Assembly: GCA_050084985.1 (NCBI GenBank)
Contig: JBITNC010000001.1
Span: 170,314,001-170,378,000 of the forward strand
Reading direction: 5' to 3'
Source of the DNA: Nageia nagi
Taxonomy: Eukaryota > Pinophyta
DNA length: 64,000 bases
Made by a program: the position numbers and the translations under genes. Under the pieces are notes generated by a model, which was given only the letters and a program-made list of their open reading frames with translations, was not told the DNA's origin and made no database searches. Within the stretch, counting starts at the first letter, position 1; each line of letters starts with the position of its first letter. Of the stretch, positions 34,501-44,999 are shown piece by piece.

Positions 34501-37500
34501 AAAAAGATTCTTTCATTTACTACATAAAAATGTGAAATAATAAGCATATGTTTTGAATAATCAATATTAAATGTTAAGTTTTAACCAAGTAAATAATACA
34601 TGTTACATTTATCACTAAAGATATGCTTGATTTGATTCACAAGTGCAAATGTATAATTCAAATAATATCTATATATGTAAATACATTTCTCATCTTAAGA
34701 ACCGTAGATGTAAAATGATATTATTGAGGTTTATTTTCTTATCTAAAATTAAGCTTTCACTTGGATGTCCACACAAGAAGAGCCTAGATCCTACCAACCC
34801 TCAACCAATTTCCTTTAAGTAGCAATATACTCTCACAAGAAGTACTAGCTATTTTTCAAAGTTTTGATGTTTATTGGATCTATCAAATTATTAATCTTGA
34901 TTAAGTTTCAAGTTTTTCTTCTAGGTTATCGAGATAATACTTGAATGGATGTACGAACATATGGTATCACTATAAATATACCTGTCTACCTAATAGAGTT
35001 ATGTTCAAACCAACAAAGGACTTAGGAGTAATTAAGAAATACAAACTTTTCACCATTTGGATCGTCAAACTTAAAGACTCTAGTCTACTTGTTCTCACCT
35101 CATGGCTCCCTAAATAAATCATATTATAGAATGTACATACGGATGTATTTATTTTAGGGGTTGTTCATATCAATGTTTATGTTTTTGTTTGCATAAGCAA
35201 ATAAATCAAAGTATGAAACATGAAATAAAAAAGCATAAGTAAAATATCATTCATTCAATAACTTGAAACCTAAGTGTCCAATGGATTTTATTTACCAACT
35301 CCTAAAGGACATCTTTATATCATTCCTATTTTTGTACAAGTTTATTTATTAACTTTGCATAAGGAATAAATACTTAAGCATAAACAAAATACTCAAGCAT
35401 AAACATGCATAACTTGAAGATATCCCATCAAATATATCATGTAACATTTCCATAACTTGTATAAGGAAGTAAAAAGGCATCATAACTTAAGTAATAAACA
35501 TACATTATTCCAACTTAAGTACTAAGCATGCATTATTATTTAACTTAAAATTTTTAAGTTTTAAAAATTTAAGTCTTTGAGCATGCATTAAAAATTTTAA
35601 ATCCTAAGTATTAACTTAAAAAATTAAATCATTAAGCATGTATTATTTGATTTAAAAAATAAGTATCTAACTTAAATTTTAAATTCTTAAGCATTTATCA
35701 AAAATTAAGTTCTAAACAAGTATTAGGCATGCATAAAATTTAAATACTAAGCATGCATTTATTCCTTCATAAGAACTAGTCCATTCATAAAGAATTTAAG
35801 GCAAACATTTAAGAGACAAAAATTTCTTAAATGATAAATATGCATTCTAAGCATAAAGGATAAAAAAATCTTAAATATTCCCCCTCTTTACTTAAAAAAA
35901 ATGATTCCTTTAATAAATGCTTAGAAAAAAAATTGCATATTTGATCATAAAAAATTGCCACTCTTGCTTAAAAAAAAATTTATCCAAGGCAAAATTTTAG
36001 TTTTAGATAAAAAAAATTACCTCTAAGAATTACCAAAAAAGTATCTAAAAAGTATCTAAGTAAGGAATTTACCTTTCAATTGATATTTCTAGATAAAACT
36101 ACCTTTTAATTTTAAGACGTTCTCATTTAATTCTAGAGTATTAAAGCTCCCCCCCTTTTTTTTAAATAATGTCTCATGCTAAAAAAAAGGCATTTTATTT
36201 TGAGTGTAATAAATTCATCCATTTAAACAAGTAAACTCATCATCATTTAAGTCTGAGAAAAATTAATGAGGAGTACAACAGAGGAAGAAGGCATGCACTC
36301 AAAGGATTGCAATTAATTTGAACTTTTTCATTTTGTCTAAGCACTCCAATTTAGACAAATCATGATGGAGAAAAAAAAAAGGATTTACGTGTAAAAAGCA
36401 AAGCATAATCAATGCCTCAAACACAATGCAACCACTTAAGATATTAATGGGAGAGCAAAGAGAAAGGACAAGGTAGCTCAAAAAATATTGGTGGAGTGTG
36501 CCCCAGAATAGAGGTTCAAGATTTAGGGGCCACCTTAGTTCTGAGATTCAATGGCATGAGTGGAAGAGGGAAGAGTAAGCGGAGGAGAGCAGAGTGAGCA
36601 GAGGTGGCCGCAAAGGTGGCTAGGAGTGTGGCCATGAAGGTGGCCAAAAGTGTGGTTGTAGAGCGACATTGGAGAGGTCACATCGAAGAGGGGAGAAGGG
36701 CAGAGAGGCCCTTGCGTGAAGTTGTGAAGGAGAAGGTTGGCATTGGAATGCTGGCTGCACAACTAAGACAACTAGCGGCGACTTCCTCACTCGCATGGTA
36801 AGTCACAGGTTCGAGTTAGTTGGACAGAGGAGGCTACGAGGTTGAGAAGTCATAGAAAAATAGGCTACCCGATAGGTTTCCCTATGAGAGTTCGTATCTC
36901 TCATGCAATGCCTAGACAGTACAGATGCAAAGGAAAGAGGCTAGGCAAAAAAAATGGACAAGGCTATGCACAAAAGGCTACGTGCTATTAGAAAATGATC
37001 GAGAGGTGGAGGTTGACGAGTCTAGGCAGAAAGGAGGCTTAGAGCCCCTTTTTTTATTTAAAAAAATAATCAGCTAATGGTTGGCAAAGGGCATGCCTTC
37101 TAGAAATAGTGTTGAGGAATCCTCAAATAGAAATTATATAATATTTGTAGCCTTCTCTTGATTTTACATAGTCAAAAGTATATAAATTTTTGTATCAAAA
37201 AATAAATTTTTATATTAAAAAATAAATTTTTGTATCAAAAAAACATATAAATTTTTGTAAATATAATATCTCTCCTTCTCTTTTTTTTTTAAATAGCAAT
37301 ACATAGAGCAATTTTTGTAATAAAAAATATTGCAACTACCATAGAAGGTGTTAGTGTAAATAACAATTGCATTGCATTGCTATATATAAAAAAATGAACT
37401 ACCACATAACATGATATTAGTATCATAAATCAATAATCCAATAAATAATCAAAAAGGAAGGAATTTATACTTTCTCTTGATTTTACCTTAAAAATGGAAG

Positions 37501-37578
37501 TAGGATGAGGAATGAAGATCACCAAGTTGTAGAAGAAGAGCCTCAATACCAAAGATGTGAAGAAGAGCTTTCAAAGAG
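34501..37578 (-). other. E2 long leader
   Basis: About 3 kb between gag and primer site. 34740-35160 matches 13240-13700 in E1. 35480-35770 is a loose array of AAGCATGCATTA-like motifs in AT-rich sequence. 36530-37060 is a GC-rich island. 37190-37260 holds about four copies of ATAAATTTTTGTATCAAAAA-like units. Confidence 0.7.
36530..37060. other. GC-rich island in the E2 leader
   Basis: Composition is clearly unlike the AT-rich leader around it. It contains GTGGCC-type repeats (about 36605-36660: gtggccgcaaaggtggc, gtggccatgaaggtggcc). A 75-codon minus-strand ORF (36535-36762) and a 65-codon plus-strand ORF overlap it, and neither is recognisable. Origin unknown; it could be a captured genomic fragment. 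Confidence 0.6.
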
Positions 37579-37590
37579 ATCTGATACCAA
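37579..37590 (-). other. E2 primer-binding site
   Basis: TGGTATCAGATC in element sense, three bases inside the 5' LTR. It is an initiator tRNA-Met type site. Confidence 0.85.
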
Positions 37591-37593
37591 ATT

Positions 37594-38091
37594 AAAAGAA
37601 CGAACACTAACAAGATAATTCTTAAACAATCAAGATCACATGAAAGCTCTCAATTCACATCTAACTATCACACAAAGCAATCTCACAAAGATAACACAAG
37701 ATGTAAGTGGTACCTCTAATTAGAAGTACATCCACTAATTAGATCTATCTTCTTAACAAATATGAACTCTTTACAATCCTCTTACTCTTTTCTCCTAACC
37801 ACTATCCTATAGCATAACTTTACTCCACAATTGGTGTGTGATTACAAAAAGGAAGCCTTCTATTTATAGGCCAAAATCTCTCTTTGGATCACCCTTTTAT
37901 CCAATGTACAAAAGCATGACATGCACATCCTTTTACCCAAGGGGCATGCTCATGACATGGAGTGTAGGACAAGTTACATTATCATATTCACTTAAATACT
38001 TAAAATATCAAATGATACCTTTAAGTATTAGTGAACTTTACATAGAAGATTTAATACAAACTTTTACAATAATGCATTATACATTCCAACA
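37594..38091 (-). repeat. E2 5' LTR
   Basis: 498 bp, partner of 29182-29680. The terminal TG on the plus strand has become TA. TATAAATAG (element sense) at 37860-37868 is the likely TATA box. Confidence 0.92.
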
Positions 38092-38710
38092 AAACAAGCT
38101 TCCAAATATTATTCTTCAACAAGGAAGAATACTCAACTGCCATGGCATCATCCCACTTCGATATACCATGAGCTTTTGAAAAAATTTGTAGATCACCTAA
38201 ATGTGCATAACCTACTAGATTGGAACTGGTGGAATAGTGGAGGGAAGAAGGGAGATCCTTGATTAAAGGTGTTGCATCCTCAAGTGTAGAGCGAGCCCAT
38301 TTGGGCATGAGACTATCAGCAGTGGAAGAAGATGCAACATCAATAGGAGTAGTAACAACTACAGGTGACGGATGTGTAGGAGGATCAATAGCTGGTGTGG
38401 GAGCAACAACCTCAGGAATATCCTCCCCATGAAAGACCTCTGAAGATGTGTCACGGGAGTTAGGTAAGACCGAGGAAGGAGATGAAGAGGGAGAATTAAG
38501 AAGTCGCTCATCAAACTGAACATGAGTGTGGAAGAAAAGATCATGGGTATCAAGATCAATCAGTCGATACACCTTCATATACTCACTATAGCCAACAAAT
38601 ATGAGAGGCGTGCTCTTCTTTTCCAAGGTCTTATGCTTGGTCTTCGGAATGAAGGCCCAAACATAACTATCAAACACTCTAAAGTGGGCACATCTAGCTT
38701 GGTTCCACAC
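38092..38710 (-). pseudogene. E3 integrase C-terminus to RT N-terminus
   Basis: Long open minus-strand frame: RVFDSYVWAFIPKTKHKTLE, STPLIFVGYSEYMKVYRLID, a Ser/Pro/Thr-rich linker, then WDDAMAVEYSSLLKNNIWKLV, the start of copia RT. The frame continues past the E2 insertion point for 13 codons of E2 LTR sequence to a stop at 38051, so the predicted 219-aa product is an accidental E3-E2 fusion. Confidence 0.9.
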
Positions 38711-39479
38711 TAAGCATCTTCAGGAGTCATATGATCAAATGCCTAATGAGAAGTACAATTATGGATGTAGTTAGCATAATTGACTGCCTCAGCCTAGAAA
38801 ATAAGAGGCAAGTCTCTGGAATGCATCATACAACTGGCCATCTCCTTCAATATTCTATTCTTTCTTTCTGCAACTCCATTTTGTTGTGGAATGTGAGGAA
38901 CTAAATGCTGATGAATCCATACTTCTCAAGGAACTCTGAAAACTCAATGCTGAAGTACTCCCCCCATTGTTTATACGAAGCTTTTTGATGCAACTTGAAG
39001 ATTGATTCTCGACCAAAGCCTTGAAAACTTTGAGGTGAGGAAAGACATCACTCTTGTACTTGAGAAAACACACCCAAGTACATCTCAAGAAATCATTAAT
39101 GGAAGTCAATGCATACCGAGCTCTAGTGAAGGATGGGTGTGGAAAGATCATCAAGTCACTATGCACCAACTCTAAAAGAGAAGATGCATGATTAGCTTTA
39201 CCTTTAGGAAAAAGGGTCTTGATGTTGTTTCCCAAGGGCACAACCAGGGCAAACATCATCTTAACAAAACACCTTAGGCAAGCCAGTGACCATATCATAA
39301 GCATGCAATTGTTGCAAATATCTATAGTTGAGATGCACAAACCTCTCATGCCAAAGTCTACTCATAGAATTTGCATGGGAAACCAACCCAGTACCTGAAT
39401 CAACATCATCAAAGCCCTTAAACTAATAGAGCCTCGAGGAATGACCAATATCACCTCGTGCGAGAAGTGATTGTAGCTC
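38711..39479 (-). pseudogene. E3 pre-integrase and integrase core remnant
   Basis: Minus-strand frames show the pre-integrase H/C region (HLNYRYLQQLHAYDMVTG, CPGCALGK-like), then LLELVHSDLMIFPHPSFTRA, ALTSINDFLRCTWVCFLKYK and VENQSSSCIKKLRINNGGE. These match the copia integrase core with R.NNGGEY in place of RSDNGGEY. Stops and frame breaks are present. Confidence 0.85.
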
Positions 39480-39752
39480 TTACAAACTACAACTCTCAAA
39501 ATCATCAGATGTAAATAAAGCATTCCTCCCACCACCAATATTACATATCTGATACACAAAAATAAGGTTGGAAGAGAAATCAGGAACCAAAAGCATATCA
39601 AGAATGTGACCACCTACAACAAGAATGTCCCCTTTTCCCTTCACAGAAATGTGAGAGGAATCACCAATTTCAATACTAGAAGTAGAAGTAGAACAAAGAG
39701 ATGGAAAAGACTCTCTGGATGGAGTCATGTGATGAGAGGCACCTGAATCCAT
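39480..39752 (-). pseudogene. E3 protease remnant
   Basis: MDSGASHHMTPSRESFPSLC keeps the D-S-G active-site triplet, followed by IEIGDSSHISVKGKGDI and MLLVPDFSSNLIFVYQIC, the classic copia protease region. The frame is open for 90 codons. Confidence 0.88.
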
Positions 39753-40562
39753 AACTCAACTCTCTGAAATAGAATGTCCCTTCTCACGAACATTAAAAGC
39801 CTTGCTTAATATATGAGAAGTTTTAGATTTTTGCTTCTTTTTATCATCTTTCATCTTTTTATAACATTTTTCAATGACATGTCCAAGCTTCCCACAATAA
39901 AAACAAGCATGCTTCTCTTCCTCATGAGTGGATTTGGAGTCAGGGGCTTTTGGAGTTAGCTGTGGTGTAGTGGGCTTAGACTTGGGCTTCCCTTTACCTT
40001 TAGATGTTGTTAATGCCTAAGATGAAAATGAAGATGCCTCAAGAGTTAAAATTTTAGTCTCTTCCCTTGTAAGATGCTTACAAAAAATTTCTAACTTAGG
40101 AATTGTGAATTTATCACCCATAGCATCCTTTGTAGAGACGAATGTAGAAGCAAATAGATGAAATGGGCCTTTCAATTTTGATAAAATCAAATAAATGCAT
40201 TCATCCTCTTTCTTCTTTTTACCACAACCCAACAATTGTGTGTACAACTCCTTAAATTTAGTGGGATAATTAACCACGATGGGATAGTCATCAAGAGACA
40301 AAGTAGTAAGTTGAGCATCAATTTGCATGGCCCTCGTTGTGTCAACTTTACCAAACAAAGATTTCAATTTATCCCATGCCTCATGTGGTGTGGTTATACT
40401 ATCAAGATGAAACCATAAGCTCTCACTAATGTTTGATTTTATTAGCCCAAATGCTTCACCAATTGCCTTTGTGAATGACCAAGTTTCATAGTCTGATTTG
40501 AATGTGAATTTTTGCTTCTTAATGAGTGTGTTTAATCCTCTTTGTGCTAATACTGTCAACAT
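39753..40562 (-). pseudogene. E3 gag with CCHC zinc knuckle
   Basis: A 181-codon frame (40017-40562) has ALTKAIGEAFG-like and LWFHLDSITTPHEAWDKLKS segments and KFKELYTQLLGCGKKKKEDE, the copia gag (UBN2) pattern. Below it, around 39855-39905, CFYCGKLGHVIEKCYKKMKD is a complete CX2CX4HX4C knuckle. This is the best preserved retroelement protein in the window. One frame break or stop separates gag from the knuckle region near 40018. Confidence 0.9.
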
Positions 40563-41847
40563 CTATGGTTTCCAAGTGTGATAGTTATGAGGTGTGAGAG
40601 GTTCAATTTTAAATAATGAATGCTTCATCTTAAAATGCCAAACAAACCAAGGAACCAAGCAACAAGGGAGGTGCAAAAATCAACACTCGCCATAAGAAGC
40701 CCTCACCTAAATTTTATTCACTTTCAAAAGGACCTCCCAAAAAACTTGTTGTCAAGGTTTACAATGCAAATAGTTTGAAAGATCTCGTCTTCATATTTCC
40801 AACTCAAAAAATAGCACTTCAATCTGATTCTGTTTGCCCAAGTTATGCAATTAAATGTGTATGCCTCCAAAATTGATTTTTAGCCCCCTAAAAACTACTA
40901 AAAAATTAAAAATATATATATATTTATCTAATTTTCAAAAATTAAATAAATACTTAATTTTTTATTTTTAATAAACTATAGGGAAAACCAAAACTAAATT
41001 AAATTTAAACCTGCAAAGCCATGGATACAGGCAGAAGAGCTAAGGTCTCGAGGGTCGAGTGAGAAAGTCGAAGGGGCCTATTGTGTGCTTGAAGGGAGCC
41101 ACATTCTACAAATTACATGTTGCACTACTGGAGGCTAAAAGGAGCTCATAGGGTGTCTAAATTGAGTAGACAAGGCTAAGAAGGAGTCACGCAAGATTGA
41201 GAGGTGTAGCAGGAAAACTAATGAACCAGTCACAAGTAGGGAGAGTAGAGACCTACGTAGGAGGAAGGAGGGTCGTGAGAGAGCCACAACCAAGAGAGCA
41301 ACAACAAAAACGATGTCGCGTAGTAAGAACCCCAACAAATCAAATTACTACTCAATGAGGCCATGTTGATTAAGAGAGAAGGTTGAGGAGAGCACGATGA
41401 AAGAGCCAAAGAATGCCAGGGAATGCATGGTTCTAGGTGAGGGAAGCCACCTAAAGCGCTACTGAAGATGCCATGCACAATGCTAAACAAAGGGCTATGT
41501 TCCCAATCAAAGATAACATAGGAAGAAGGCAGAGACACAATCATTTTTAGTGTAGAGAGAAGAATTCCATGAATGCTTGGAATGCAAAGATGCAGATTGC
41601 TTAGTATGATTCTGCAAATTGGAGGAGTTGTGTTGCAATTTGGGGGCTCGCGAAGCAAAGTGATGGTGGTGCAATGTGTGGAGATTACATTTGCAGTGTT
41701 GAGCACATCTTGAGTTGGAAAAAGGGACCCCTCTGTAGAACATGAAAGCGCATGTAGAATGAGAGAGAACCAATGCTCACATACGCCTAATAAGAATCAG
41801 ATCTGAGCTTCACAAAAGAAGTTTGGATGCCTATAAGAATCCAACCT
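40563..41847 (-). other. E3 leader with GC-richer island and a 158-codon ORF
   Basis: About 1.3 kb between primer site and gag. 41030-41850 is clearly richer in G and C than the adjoining AT-rich block (40880-41000). In element sense it holds an open frame of 158 codons (41706 to 41230; LREPPNCNTTPPICRIILSN, SYVIFDWEHSPLFSIVHGIF) without recognised homology, and an overlapping 88-codon frame. It could be leader sequence with few stops or a captured fragment. Confidence 0.6.
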
Positions 41848-41859
41848 ACTCTGGTACCA
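41848..41859 (-). other. E3 primer-binding site
   Basis: TGGTACCAGAGT in element sense, directly adjacent to the 5' LTR. It is a variant of the TGGTATCAGAGC site. Confidence 0.85.
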
Positions 41860-42145
41860 TGTGAAGATTTGCATGAAGAGCAAATCAAACCTAGAAAGGA
41901 AAATGCAAGAGCACCACAAAAATAAAGAGGGAAGTTGGAATCCTTAGAACTGATCAATCTAAAATGAGAATGGAGCTCAAATAAATAAGGCAAATACAAG
42001 CTAGTGTACAACAGCATGTTAACCATGCGTGAAGGCAAAATCCACAAAGTGACAAAGAAGTGGTTATCACCACAACATACTAGCTAGAAATAAGAAAACC
42101 TAAGAAATAAATAAAATACTCCTAAGTGAACTTAATACTCTAACA
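41860..42145 (-). repeat. E3 5' LTR
   Basis: 286 bp, partner of 27130-27415. Confidence 0.92.
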
Positions 42146-42667
42146 AAAACAAGAGGGAAAAGAGCAATATTTATGTATAGATAAATATTTCTTAGGTGTT
42201 ATTATTTAAAAAAAAAAATGAAATATTCACGGATAAATATTTGTTGGGTGAATAAATATTTTTTTGGGTGTTATTATTTTAAAAATAAAAAAAAATTGAA
42301 AGAAGAATATTTGTGGATAAATATTTTTTGGGTGTTATTATTTCAAATATAACAAAAATTGTTCCCACATTTTTTTTACAAGCATGATGAGTTATTTTTT
42401 TCCTTAAAGTGAGATATTTATTGATTTTTTTAAGGAGAGGTAAAGTAATAATTATTTTTTATGGGCAATATTAAGTAAAATTTATTGCACATATTTATTA
42501 ATTTTTCAACAAGGAGAGGTAGAGCAATAATTATTTTTTGTGGGCAATATTGAGTAAAATATATTACACATATTGATAAAAAATTTATTGTGGGTTCCAC
42601 TTATTGTTGCCCATCACTTTGTACGGGTTCCACTTGTTGTTGCCCGTCGCCTATTTTCCTCATAAAC
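42146..42667. repeat. AT-rich tandem repeats right of E3
   Basis: Three copies of an ATAAATATTT-TTGGGTGTTATTATTT unit (about 42181, 42258, 42318), a 79-bp duplication starting GAGAGGTA (42435 and 42514), and a 34-bp duplication of GGTTCCACTT-TTGTTGCCC (about 42593 and 42627). It is probably part of the sequence E3 landed in, possibly the E4 leader. Confidence 0.75.
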
Positions 42668-42704
42668 CTTGAGGTGTAGCTCCTTAATAAAGCTACACCT
42701 TAAG
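42668..42704. repeat. Short hairpin, 14-bp stem
   Basis: CTTGAGGTGTAGCT and AGCTACACCTTAAG pair with one mismatch across a 9-base loop (CCTTAATAA). Confidence 0.7.
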
Positions 42705-42897
42705 CTAAAAGTAAAAACATATTTATATATGTTCTCTACCTTATATCTAATTCATGTGGAATTTTTGTTTTCCACATGATTATTTATTCAAACAGTAAAA
42801 GCAAAACGCTTTTTCATGAGGACCTCTTTTTTTTTTTAAGTACAAGATTGGAAATCTTTTTTTGTTCCCAAACATTTATGGTTATGGATAAAATAAA

Positions 42898-43495
42898 AGG
42901 AAAATTACCAAAATACCCCTATAATTTATCATAATTACTAAAATACCCCTACTTTTTCAATAATTATGAAAATATCCCTACCATCTTTTTAAAAATATTA
43001 AAATAAGAATTTCGGCAAGGGCAAGGTTTCATGGTTGATTGAAGGCATTAATTACTCCCTTTCTTCACCCCCTTCAATGCCTCTGCTTCAACTTTGTAAT
43101 GTGATCTTGATAAAATCGATTGTAAATTCAAATACACATACATTTTCCCTAAGATTCTCACCACTAGATGGATCCTTAGATTCCTTAGGCTCCAAATCTA
43201 TAATGATTGTCGTATTTTGAGACTGTATAAGAAGTTTTGAAATAAAATCACCATTAAGGAAATCGATTATATGCACTTCATCATCAAACTTGAATATGTT
43301 ATGAACGACTCATGCCATCCTATGTTGAAGGGGATGAAGAAGAGGAGTAATTACTAATTGATGCCTTTGATTGATAGTGAACCCTCTTATTTAAATATTT
43401 TTTAAAAGGTGATAGGGGTATTTTCATAATTATTGAAAAAGTAGAGGTGTTTTCGTAATTATGCTAAATTATAAGGGTATTTTAGTAATTTTCCC
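42898..43495. mobile_element. Mutator-like foldback element, 598 bp, non-autonomous
   Basis: Long terminal inverted repeats of about 100 bp: the left end reads AGGAAAATTACCAAAATACC, the right end reversed reads GGGAAAATTACTAAAATACC. Pairing continues inward to about 42990/43400, and again between 43030-43085 and 43318-43384. Flanks TAAAATAAA (42889-42897) and TAAAATTAA (43496-43504) match at 8 of 9 bases, the target-duplication size of the Mutator superfamily. The core holds a 62-codon minus-strand ORF (43276-43088; FLNGDFISKLLIQSQNTTII) that might be a captured gene fragment. No transposase. Confidence 0.8.
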
Positions 43496-43504
43496 TAAAA
43501 TTAA

Positions 43505-44720
43505 CAATAGAGGATGGAAGAGAATTGATGCAACCAATTGCGTATGAAAAGTCATCAACATTATGCAATGAAATGCCTAGAAAAGAACAAGAAGGATGAG
43601 GAAAGGAGGGAAAAAGAAAAGCAAGAAAATGATGCTTAAGAAAAACAAGAAGAACAAGGGTGGAAGATGTTCCATAAACAAAAAGCATGGGAAAAAGGAA
43701 AAAATATGATCAAAATGCAGACAAAATGAAACACAACATAAAAACAATCAACTCCAAATAAAGTCCAACAGAAGAAAACAACCACAACAAACCCCTATGT
43801 AGTGTTAGCAATTTTAGAAGGAAAGGATAAAGATGCAACAAATTACTAATCAAAATTTCCAAATGATGGGGCAACATATATGGAAGTTGTGGAAAGGGAA
43901 GAAGAAAGAATTAGGAGTGACCAAAAATGCAAGGTCTACTCATAGTCAAGCAACAACACAACAAGAAGGTCTAGATAAATAAGGAATCCCACAAAAACAT
44001 ATAATGAACTGTAAAAAGATGACAAATGTAAATGGATGCAACAAATTGCATATGAAAACTTGCCAGTATAATACAAATTTTGAAAGAGTTATGAGCATTA
44101 TGATATGAAATGCCCAGAAAAGAAGAAGGATGAGGAAAGGAGGGAAAAAGAAAAGCAAGAAAATGATACTCAAGAAAAACATGAAGAATAAGGGTGGAAG
44201 ACGTTCAATAACAAAAAGCATAGAAAAATAAGAAAAATATGATCAAAATGCAGACAAAAATGAAACACAACAAAAAAACAATCAACTCCAAATAAAGTCC
44301 AACAGAAGAAAACAACCACAACAACCCCCTATGGAGTGTTAGCAATTTTAAAAGGAAAGGATAAAGATGCAACATATTACCAATCAAAATTTTCATATGA
44401 TGAGACATTAGATATGGAAGTTGTGGTAGGGGAAGAAGGAGAAAGAATTAAGAGTGTCAAAAAAAGCAAGGATTGTGAATAGTCAAGAAAATACACAATA
44501 AGAAGGTCTAGATAAAGAAGGAATCCCATAAAAACATATAATGAACTCTAGAAAGAAGACAAATCTCGAACAAGGACATGTGGAGAGACCATCCCAAGGA
44601 GATACTAGAGAGAAACTCACTGAACATGATATAGCAAATGGAAAAGAACTAACTCTACATTGGATCAACAAGACTCGATCCACCTTTAGGATGAACAAAG
44701 GATTTCTAGATTAAAAATAT
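43505..44720 (+). pseudogene. LINE ORF1-like remnant, tandemly duplicated (534-bp period)
   Basis: GAAGGATGAG occurs at 43591 and again 534 bp later near 44125; the copies align from about 43505 to 44570. In copy 2 the plus strand reads KSYEHYDMKCPEKKKDEERR, a half zinc-knuckle followed by a charged stretch and GWKTFNNKKHRK, a layout seen in plant LINE ORF1 proteins (knuckle, acidic/basic stretch, W-T-KK). The assignment is by pattern only. Stops are frequent in both copies. Minus-strand ORFs here are shadows of A-rich sequence. Confidence 0.55.
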
Positions 44721-44990
44721 TCTAGCAACGTAGATGCAGTCGAGTTGCATCTCAATTGTATTTCAGATGCATTTCAACTACAATTTGATGATTTTGTAGT
44801 AGTAAAATTGATAAAATAGGTTGCATTAGGGCTACCAACAAGTTATAACTAGGTAGCATTTGAACTTATTTTGTTAGTGGTTTTTTTGTTGACAAATTAT
44901 GCTAGCTACCACCAGGTATAGTTAGGTAGAGATTTCTTATTTTGAAAACCATTTTGTGACCAATTTATTTGGGTTTGAACAAAACCCCTT
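44721..44990. other. Unassigned stretch after the LINE-like ORF1
   Basis: No ORF. A short gggtttgaacaaaacccc inverted repeat lies at about 44970. It might be the 3' end of the LINE remnant. Confidence 0.35.
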
Positions 44991-44999
44991 CGTCATTTT

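Larger units (their letters stand above)
29182..38091 (-). mobile_element. Ty1/copia LTR retrotransposon E2, 8.91 kb, nested in E3
   Basis: LTRs 29182-29680 (499 bp) and 37594-38091 (498 bp) are flanked by GAACA (29177-29181) and AAACA (38092-38096), a 5-bp duplication with one mismatch. Element sense is minus. gag, protease, integrase, RT and RNase H remnants are collinear from 34.5 to 30.5 kb. The leader from about 34.5 to 37.58 kb is unusually long (about 3 kb). LTRs differ at about 9 of the first 120 positions by hand count. It is the same family as E1. It is inserted in the E3 RT gene between the codons for IWKLV and PLPHG, a conserved stretch of copia RT. Confidence 0.95.
27130..42145 (-). 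mobile_element. Ty1/copia LTR retrotransposon E3, about 6.1 kb, split by E2
   Basis: Both LTRs are 286 bp (27130-27415, 41860-42145), begin TGTGAAGATTTGCAT and end AACA. Flanks are AAAAT (27125-27129) and AAAAC (42146-42150). Element sense is minus. All copia parts are present in order: gag with CCHC knuckle, protease, integrase, RT, RNase H. E2 (29182-38091) is inserted in the RT gene; without it E3 is about 6.1 kb. LTRs differ at roughly 23 of 176 aligned positions by hand count, more than the E2 LTRs, consistent with E3 being the host. Stops and frameshifts make it inactive. Confidence 0.93.

Noticed and set aside
36604-36801. 65-codon plus-strand ORF in the GC-rich island
   Set aside because: Short, without homology, and antisense to the element; it may only reflect composition.
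42146-42890. Continuation of E4 gag/pol right of E3
   Set aside because: Position makes it plausible, but the sequence is AT-rich tandem repeat with no coding homology; kept only as repeats.
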